NCBI GenBank assembly: GCA_938003885.1
Contig: CALKWT010000019.1
Coordinates: 1 to 10,610, forward strand
Length of the DNA stretch: 10,610 nucleotides
Source: an uncultured Balneolaceae bacterium
Lineage (GTDB): Bacteria > Bacteroidota > Rhodothermia > Balneolales > Balneolaceae
Reading direction: 5' to 3'
Shown piece by piece: positions 6,961 to 10,610 of the stretch (its first letter is position 1; every line of letters starts with the position of its first letter). The notes beneath the pieces are model-generated. The model saw only the letters and a program-made list of their open reading frames with translations, was not told where the DNA came from and searched no databases. The translations under genes and the position numbers were made by a program.

Positions 6961-8199
6961 TTATTCAAGAAGCAATCTCTTCAAAAATCCCTCCTGCTGA
7001 CGGGGTATGTCGAATTTCTCCTCCTGATAGTCCGTATCGAGATGATCTGTAGGAATCGGCACCTCTTCCACCATTTCGAGCCCAAAACTATTGAGCCCTA
7101 CCCGTTTGACCGGGTTGTTGGTAAGAAGTCTCAACTTGCGAATTCCCAAAGCATGAAGGATTTGAGCACCTACACCGTAATCCCGTGTATCCATTACTGA
7201 ACCGAGACGGGCGCGTATCTCCTCCTCATTGAGCCCTTCATCGTTCAATTTATACATGGTAATCTGATCGATGATGCTATATTCCCGGCTCACCTGGTCC
7301 ATATAGAGAACCACCCCTTTGCCCGACTTCTCTACCATTCTGAGGCTCTGTTGCAGCAGCCCGGTCTTGTCACTACGTTTGGTACCGAAGATATCAGCAA
7401 GAGGGTTGGAAGAGTGAACCCTCACCAGTACATGGTCCTCTTCATTCCACTCTCCTTTGGTGAATGCCAAATGATGCTCACCGGTCAACTTGTCTTCAAA
7501 CGTATGAAGTTTGAAATGCCCGAAGACCGTGGGCATATCCACCGTCATTAACTTATGGACAAGTGATTCATGCTTCATCCGGTATGCGATCAGATCTTTG
7601 ATCGTCACCAGTTTCATGTCAAACTTTTTGGAGAGCTCAATCAGTTCGGGCAATCGAGCCATATCTCCGTCATCATGGATGATCTCACAGATAATGCCCG
7701 CCGGAGAACACCCTGCCAGTCTGGCCAGATCGATAGCTGCTTCCGTGTGTCCGGCTCTGCGGAGAACTCCCCCATCGACGGCTTTCAGGGGGAAAACGTG
7801 GCCGGGCCGCCTGAAATCGTGAGGTTTTGCTTCGGGATTTATCAGTTCACGAATCGTATTGGCACGGTCGGGAGCAGAGATCCCGGTAGTGGTGAGTTTT
7901 TTATGATCCACGGAGATGGTAAATGCTGCTTCATCCGGATCTGCGCCCTCGGTTACCATGTAGTCCAGATCTAATTCAGCCGCCCGTTCTTTTGTGATTG
8001 GCATACAGACGAGGCCTCTGCCATACTTAACCATGATGTTTATAGCTTCAGGCGTTACCTTATCAGCGGCCATCAGGAAATCCCCTTCATTCTCACGGTC
8101 TTCGTCATCCACAACGATTACCATTTTTCCATTCCGGATATCCTCTATGGCTTCCTCAATTGTGTTAAATGGTGATGTTGACATCTCTTGGGAACTCAT
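6961..8199 (-). CDS. ribB: DHBP synthase fused to inactive-looking GTP cyclohydrolase II domain (RibBX-like)
   Basis: The 412-residue protein has RibBA architecture. The N-terminal half (about 10-210) is 3,4-dihydroxy-2-butanone 4-phosphate synthase, which makes the four-carbon riboflavin precursor from ribulose 5-phosphate. It looks intact: DDEDRENEGD at 31-40, RRPGHVFPL at 130-138 and GHTEAAIDLARLAG at 150-163. The C-terminal half (about 215-400) is homologous to GTP cyclohydrolase II (RVHSSN, then LRLLTNNPVK near 355-365). However, the three zinc cysteines of HSECLTGD..SLRCDCG are replaced by Asn265, Ser276 and Lys278. The RQEGRGIGL-type loop reads DQVSREYSI, while the later MDTRDYG segment resembles the conserved ADxRxY region. 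I infer that GTP cyclohydrolase activity is lost, as in described RibBX proteins, so a separate ribA should exist elsewhere. A database would probably label it ribBA. It follows yajC by 28 bases on the same strand. Confidence 0.9.
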   Translation of the reverse strand: MSSQEMSTSPFNTIEEAIEDIRNGKMVIVVDDEDRENEGDFLMAADKVTPEAINIMVKYGRGLVCMPITKERAAELDLDYMVTEGADPDEAAFTISVDHKKLTTTGISAPDRANTIRELINPEAKPHDFRRPGHVFPLKAVDGGVLRRAGHTEAAIDLARLAGCSPAGIICEIIHDDGDMARLPELIELSKKFDMKLVTIKDLIAYRMKHESLVHKLMTVDMPTVFGHFKLHTFEDKLTGEHHLAFTKGEWNEEDHVLVRVHSSNPLADIFGTKRSDKTGLLQQSLRMVEKSGKGVVLYMDQVSREYSIIDQITMYKLNDEGLNEEEIRARLGSVMDTRDYGVGAQILHALGIRKLRLLTNNPVKRVGLNSFGLEMVEEVPIPTDHLDTDYQEEKFDIPRQQEGFLKRLLLE

Positions 8200-8227
8200 C
8201 TGTTTACTGTAGAAAGTGTTGTTGTAT

Positions 8228-8545
8228 TTATTTTTTATTGGGATTCACGTCAGTGATGGCGCTTTTCTGAAAGCGTGCCTTCACTCCGTTGTCAATTTCA
8301 AGAAGAACCGAATCGTCATCAATGGAGCTGACAATGCCCATCATGCCCCCGCTAGTCAAAACCTTGTCACCCTTCTTCATCTCACTAACTTTGGTCTGAA
8401 TCTCTTTTTGGCGTTTGGTCTGCGGGCGGATAATAAAAAAGTAGAAAACAAAGAAAATGGCGCCCAGAAAAACGAGGTTAATCATTGCGCCTCCGCCATC
8501 TCCCTGGGGAGGGGCCATCATAAAAAAAGAGTTTAAATAAGTCAT
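8228..8545 (-). CDS. yajC: Preprotein translocase subunit YajC
   Basis: YajC is a small single-pass inner-membrane protein that associates with SecDF and the SecYEG translocon; it is usually dispensable. The 105-residue protein has a short glycine-rich N-terminus, one transmembrane helix (about 20-39, INLVFLGAIFFVFYFFII), then the family signature RPQTKRQKE and a cytoplasmic domain containing MKKGDKVLTSGGMMGIV. Length and order match the family. In many bacteria yajC precedes secD and secF. Here it is followed 28 bases later by the ribB-type gene, so the two probably share a transcript without secDF. ATGs at codons 9 and 10 are possible alternative starts; I keep the first because nothing argues against it. 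The upstream 146 bases to the regulator gene are AT-rich near the start and may hold its own promoter. Confidence 0.93.
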   Translation of the reverse strand: MTYLNSFFMMAPPQGDGGGAMINLVFLGAIFFVFYFFIIRPQTKRQKEIQTKVSEMKKGDKVLTSGGMMGIVSSIDDDSVLLEIDNGVKARFQKSAITDVNPNKK

Positions 8546-8691
8546 AATTTCCTAATAGTTAATTGGGTTTTTATATCCTTTTAAGATAAAACTTTATTCC
8601 AAAGCCTCCAATTAACGGCACCGTTGGTTTCTGAAGGAATCACTGCATTTTCCGGGGCATCCCTGAAGGGAGGCACCGCCTGAATCGTCTA
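8546..8691. other. Spacer between the GntR-type gene and yajC
   Basis: These 146 bases are noncoding. AACGG-CA-CCGTT at 8614-8625 is a perfect palindrome, and TCCCT-GA-AGGGA near 8658-8669 is another. ATAAA-AC-TTTAT lies near 8586-8597. None is followed by a clear T-run on the minus strand, so no intrinsic terminator for the regulator is called. The AT-rich block at about 8550-8600 is the likely place for a yajC promoter; a TATAAA on the minus strand near 8568-8573 could be its -10, but no well-spaced -35 is visible. Confidence 0.35.
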
Positions 8692-9486
8692 CTATTCTAC
8701 TTCCTGCTCTCTGAAAACTGGAACGAACTCTTTTATAGGCATTTCTGATACAGGCTCATTTCCTTTCCGTTCCAGGGTCATTTCATAGGCGACCCGGTCG
8801 TTCCGGTAATATCTCTTCTGATAATAAAGGGGTTTCTCTTTAATGGTGTAGGTTGTTCTCTCAATTAAAAAAAGAGGAGTACCAGGTTCTACATTCAATT
8901 CCCGGCAAAGAGTTTCGTCTGCGGACTCCGCAGAAAATCGATACGTTCCTTTGGTAATTGGAATCTCGTACTCATTTTCAAGAATATTGTAAATCGTCTG
9001 CTGCTCGAGTTTTTCTTGTGTTAAAAGCTGCCCATAAAAGAGCGGCAGCCAGGTGGTGTCGAAAGCCACAGCCTGCTGGTTTCCCAGGCGTACACGGTCG
9101 ATCTGAAGTACTTTAGCACCCGGCTCCAGATCAAGGTTTTCGCATACAGGGCCCGGTGCATCGGTGACTTCAAATTTCTGCACAGCGGAAGAGGCTGCAA
9201 GGCCTGCTGAGGCCATATCTTCATCAAAATCTGTCAGCTTAACCAAATAGTGTGGAGTCCGGTTCTCACTTACAAATGAACCGAGCCCCTGATGTCTGAA
9301 AATAAACGATTCATTTTCGAGGGACTGAAGAGCTCTCCTGACAGTGACTCGGCTCACCTGAAATTTCTTTGCCAGATCATTTTCTGAAGGGAGCTTTTCC
9401 TCCGGTTTAAACCGATTGCTCTCAATCTGCTCGCGAAGCCAGTTCGAAATCTGGGTGTGACGCGGGATGCCGTCTCTTAATTTCAT
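8692..9486 (-). CDS. GntR-family (HutC/UTRA) transcriptional regulator
   Basis: This 264-residue DNA-binding regulator has an N-terminal winged helix-turn-helix at about 8-75. It carries the GntR signature KLPSENDLAKKFQVSRVTVRRAL (31-53), followed by the wing FIFRHQGLGSFV (61-72). Residues about 90-250 form a UTRA ligand-binding domain, with the typical DRVRLGNQQAVAFDTTWLP and GTPLFLIERTTYTIKEKPLYYQKRYYRNDR segments. This places it in the HutC subfamily, whose members usually repress nearby catabolic or uptake genes until a small molecule (often a sugar phosphate, amino sugar or histidine product) binds. The ligand cannot be read from the sequence, and no metabolic operon is adjacent. The nearest divergent gene is a sigma factor. 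GT-N4-AC palindromes sit beside candidate promoters in the spacer upstream, consistent with autoregulation. The ATG at 9486 lies directly before the HTH domain; no Shine-Dalgarno sequence is visible. Confidence 0.93.
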   Translation of the reverse strand: MKLRDGIPRHTQISNWLREQIESNRFKPEEKLPSENDLAKKFQVSRVTVRRALQSLENESFIFRHQGLGSFVSENRTPHYLVKLTDFDEDMASAGLAASSAVQKFEVTDAPGPVCENLDLEPGAKVLQIDRVRLGNQQAVAFDTTWLPLFYGQLLTQEKLEQQTIYNILENEYEIPITKGTYRFSAESADETLCRELNVEPGTPLFLIERTTYTIKEKPLYYQKRYYRNDRVAYEMTLERKGNEPVSEMPIKEFVPVFREQEVE

Positions 9487-9592
9487 TTCGATGGATCCAT
9501 GTTCATTCCAGGGAAACCTGGAGATAGATAGTTATCCCGCTTTTCTGAGCGGACTGCACAGCCTGAAATATAAGGATTTTAGACTTGAGTAT

Positions 9593-9625
9593 CCATACAT
9601 GTAAGTACATGTTCATATTGTATGG
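9593..9625. promoter_or_regulatory. Nested palindrome, candidate operator for the GntR-type gene
   Basis: ACATGTA-AG-TACATGT at 9597-9612 is a perfect 7+7 inverted repeat. It overlaps an outer pair, CCATAC at 9593-9598 and GTATGG at 9620-9625. Its centre, GTAAGTAC, fits the loose GT-N4-AC form of GntR-family operators. On the minus strand TTGCTA (9641-9636), an 18-base spacer and TATGAA (9617-9612) form a weak sigma70-like promoter pointing at the GntR-type gene. The palindrome would cover its start point. Function is inferred. Confidence 0.4.
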
Positions 9626-9747
9626 TATAAATTGTTAGCAAGGTCCGCTCCAACAGAAGTTTCAATCCGGCCAGGGATTACTGGTGATATACTGAAGTGA
9701 TGCAAAAGACAAATACTGGAAATTATCCTCGGGGCCGTCTCATATTT

Positions 9748-9776
9748 TTGACTTATTAAAAGCGCTTTCGCATATT
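9748..9776 (+). promoter_or_regulatory. Candidate promoter towards the sigma-factor gene
   Basis: TTGACT (9748-9753), a 17-base spacer and CATATT (9771-9776) form a good sigma70-like promoter. Transcription would start near 9783 and give a leader of about 250 bases before the preferred sigma-factor start. The spacer contains the perfect palindrome AAAGCGCTTT (9759-9768), whose central CG resembles LacI-family operators. If the organism uses the Bacteroidota-type consensus (TAnnTTTG at -7), this match would mean less. Confidence 0.4.
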
Positions 9777-9785
9777 GCAGGTAAA

Positions 9786-9797
9786 TTGTATAGACAA
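9786..9797. promoter_or_regulatory. Candidate HutC-type GntR operator
   Basis: TTGT-ATAG-ACAA is an inverted repeat whose core, GTATAGAC (9788-9795), fits the GT-N-TA-N-AC operator form described for the HutC subfamily. It begins ten bases after the candidate -10 at 9771-9776, where a bound repressor would block initiation. The adjacent HutC-type regulator is the obvious candidate to bind it. This is inference from motif and position. Confidence 0.42.
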
Positions 9798-9942
9798 CCA
9801 AACAACAAGCCAATGGGTGGAAGCCGAATTCCGGTTTTTGATGGTCAATTACAGTTTCCACGAGTGAATTTCTACCATTTGAGTAAGTGAGGAATGAGAA
9901 TTTCGCCCTCTTGGTGAACGTTGACATTTAACAAAAAATTAA

Positions 9943-10016
9943 AAATTGAGGAAACAGTTACGATAGCTCAGCATGTTATTCTTCGGCCATATGAACATGC
10001 TACTGTTTCTCAATTT
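9943..10016 (+). repeat. Long bulged inverted repeat before the sigma-factor gene
   Basis: The left arm AAATTGAGGAAACAGT (9943-9958) pairs with ACTGTTTCTCAATTT (10002-10016) over 15 bp with a single extra G. Inside it AGCATGTT (9970-9977) pairs perfectly with AACATGCT (9994-10001) around a 16-nt loop. An 11-nt bulge (9959-9969) lies only on the left side. In RNA this would be a long hairpin ending 19 bases before the preferred start at 10036. It has no U-run typical of an intrinsic terminator. Confidence 0.6.
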
Positions 10017-10035
10017 GTTTAAACCGCATATACTT

Positions 10036-10610
10036 ATGCTACTTGCTCATCAGCCAGCTTCCCACACCGAGGCCAACAAGAACCGCCGATTATGGTCAAA
10101 ATTGCGAAAAGGAGATCAGCAGGCACTATCGAAACTGTTTGCTCTTCATCATCGCCATCTGTTCAACTACGGACTAAAAATAAATTCGGATCCTGAGTTG
10201 GTCAGGGAATGTATTCAAGCCCTTTTCCTGAATATCTGGGAACATCATGCCCGGCTGGGATGTGCAGACTCACCAAGAGCTTATTTGTTGGCATCTCTCC
10301 GCAGGAAACTTTTAGAAGAGAAAAATAGGATCAGAGCACGGGCTGTTCGGGCATTTAAGTTCATAGAAATTCAAAATAGAGAAGTTTTTACAGCAGAAGA
10401 GTTGATGGTGCACAAGGAGGTGAATTCTGAAAATCGTCTGATTCTGCAACAGGCGTTAAATCAATTAACACCGCGACAAAAAGAGGTGATTTATCTACGT
10501 TTCTACCATGGATTGACGAACCCTGAGATCAGTGGGGTCATGGATATAAATGATCAATGTGTGAGAAATCTATTGTCTGGAGCCATAAAGAGATTGCGAC
10601 AAAGAGCAGT
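10036..10610 (+). CDS. ECF-like RNA polymerase sigma-70 factor (3'-truncated)
   Basis: The protein recruits RNA polymerase to a specific promoter set. 191 residues are visible and the frame is open at the window edge; the usual length is about 190-200, so little is missing. Region 2 spans about residues 28-95 (QALSKLFALHHRHLFNYGLKI, then ELVRECIQALFLNIWEH and SPRAYLLASLRRKLLEEK). Region 4 is about 138-190, with the helix-turn-helix LTPRQKEVIYLRFYHGLTNPEISGVMDI followed by VRNLLSGAIKRLRQ. There are no regions 1 or 3, hence ECF-like. The motif style matches Bacteroidota sigma factors often paired with a FecR-type anti-sigma gene, which would lie beyond the window. I prefer ATG 10036 because it leaves about 20 residues before the conserved W-x-L-x-x-GD segment. 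Starts at 9973, 9991 and 9997 would add a hydrophobic stretch unusual for the family and would lie inside the inverted repeat. No start has a good ribosome binding site. Confidence 0.87.
   Translation, partial: MLLAHQPASHTEANKNRRLWSKLRKGDQQALSKLFALHHRHLFNYGLKINSDPELVRECIQALFLNIWEHHARLGCADSPRAYLLASLRRKLLEEKNRIRARAVRAFKFIEIQNREVFTAEELMVHKEVNSENRLILQQALNQLTPRQKEVIYLRFYHGLTNPEISGVMDINDQCVRNLLSGAIKRLRQRA

Larger units (their letters stand above)
9487..10035. other. Palindrome-rich divergent regulatory spacer
   Basis: About 550 bases separate the divergent GntR-type gene and the probable start of the sigma factor. I find no convincing gene, tRNA or mobile element. Inverted repeats are dense: ATGGATCCAT (9491-9500), TCCAGG-GAAA-CCTGGA (9507-9522), CCGC/GCGG (9537-9552), the nested palindrome at 9593-9625, AAAGCGCTTT (9759-9768), TTGT-N4-ACAA (9786-9797) and a long stem at 9943-10016. 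A perfect TTGACA occurs at 9921-9926, but no good -10 follows at normal spacing. A 104-codon minus-strand open frame at 9613-9927 has no recognisable domain and is probably chance. Confidence 0.5.

Noticed and set aside
9613..9927. Minus-strand open frame of 104 codons in the regulator/sigma spacer
   Set aside because: No recognisable domain, composition unlike the neighbouring genes, and it would overlap the candidate promoter and operator sites. Probably a chance frame.
9921..9949. Promoter from the perfect TTGACA at 9921
   Set aside because: No acceptable -10 hexamer occurs at 16-18 bases; the sequence after it is simple A/T-rich DNA leading into the inverted repeat.
1..10610. Mobile element, prophage, defence system or CRISPR array
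   Set aside because: No transposase, integrase, phage, nuclease or defence-type domain, and no regularly spaced repeats. The genes are core housekeeping plus two regulators.

Overview
The window reads as a chromosomal housekeeping region from a member of the Bacteroidota/Rhodothermota group, possibly the Balneolales. Three things suggest this. The order ileS - TraR/DksA-like gene - lspA is, to my knowledge, the usual one there. The isoleucyl-tRNA synthetase is the long type without a C-terminal zinc ribbon. Start codons have almost no Shine-Dalgarno sequence, and the window ends in a sigma factor of the type that group has in many copies. The assignment is inference; no rRNA or other taxonomic marker is present.

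Layout. The 3' part of ruvB (Holliday junction motor) enters from the left edge, followed by metK (S-adenosylmethionine synthetase), both on the plus strand. A low-molecular-weight protein tyrosine phosphatase gene lies convergent to metK and divergent from ileS. ileS, the dksA-like gene and lspA form a compact plus-strand operon: a 1-nt overlap, then a 15-nt gap. A hairpin at the lspA stop codon probably ends this operon and also the oncoming minus-strand group gntR-type regulator > yajC > ribB/ribBA. About 550 bases separate the regulator from a divergent ECF-like sigma factor whose 3' end is cut by the window edge.

Functions. Most of the window is core metabolism and information processing: recombination, SAM synthesis, Ile-tRNA charging, lipoprotein maturation, riboflavin precursor synthesis and a Sec accessory protein. 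The right end is regulatory. A HutC/UTRA-type GntR repressor and an ECF-like sigma factor face each other across a spacer rich in palindromes, with promoter-like elements next to operator-like palindromes.

Points most worth a second look. (1) IleRS carries GIHH where the class I HIGH signature should be, a first/third residue swap linked to very strong mupirocin resistance in type 2 IleRS. (2) The RibA half of the RibBA fusion has lost all three zinc cysteines, so it is probably a RibBX-like protein with only DHBP synthase activity. (3) A long, bulged inverted repeat sits just upstream of the probable sigma-factor start. (4) Two GT-N4-AC palindromes lie beside divergent promoter-like sequences between the GntR gene and the sigma gene. 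I found no mobile element, CRISPR array, phage gene, tRNA or rRNA, and no clear undescribed multi-gene system.
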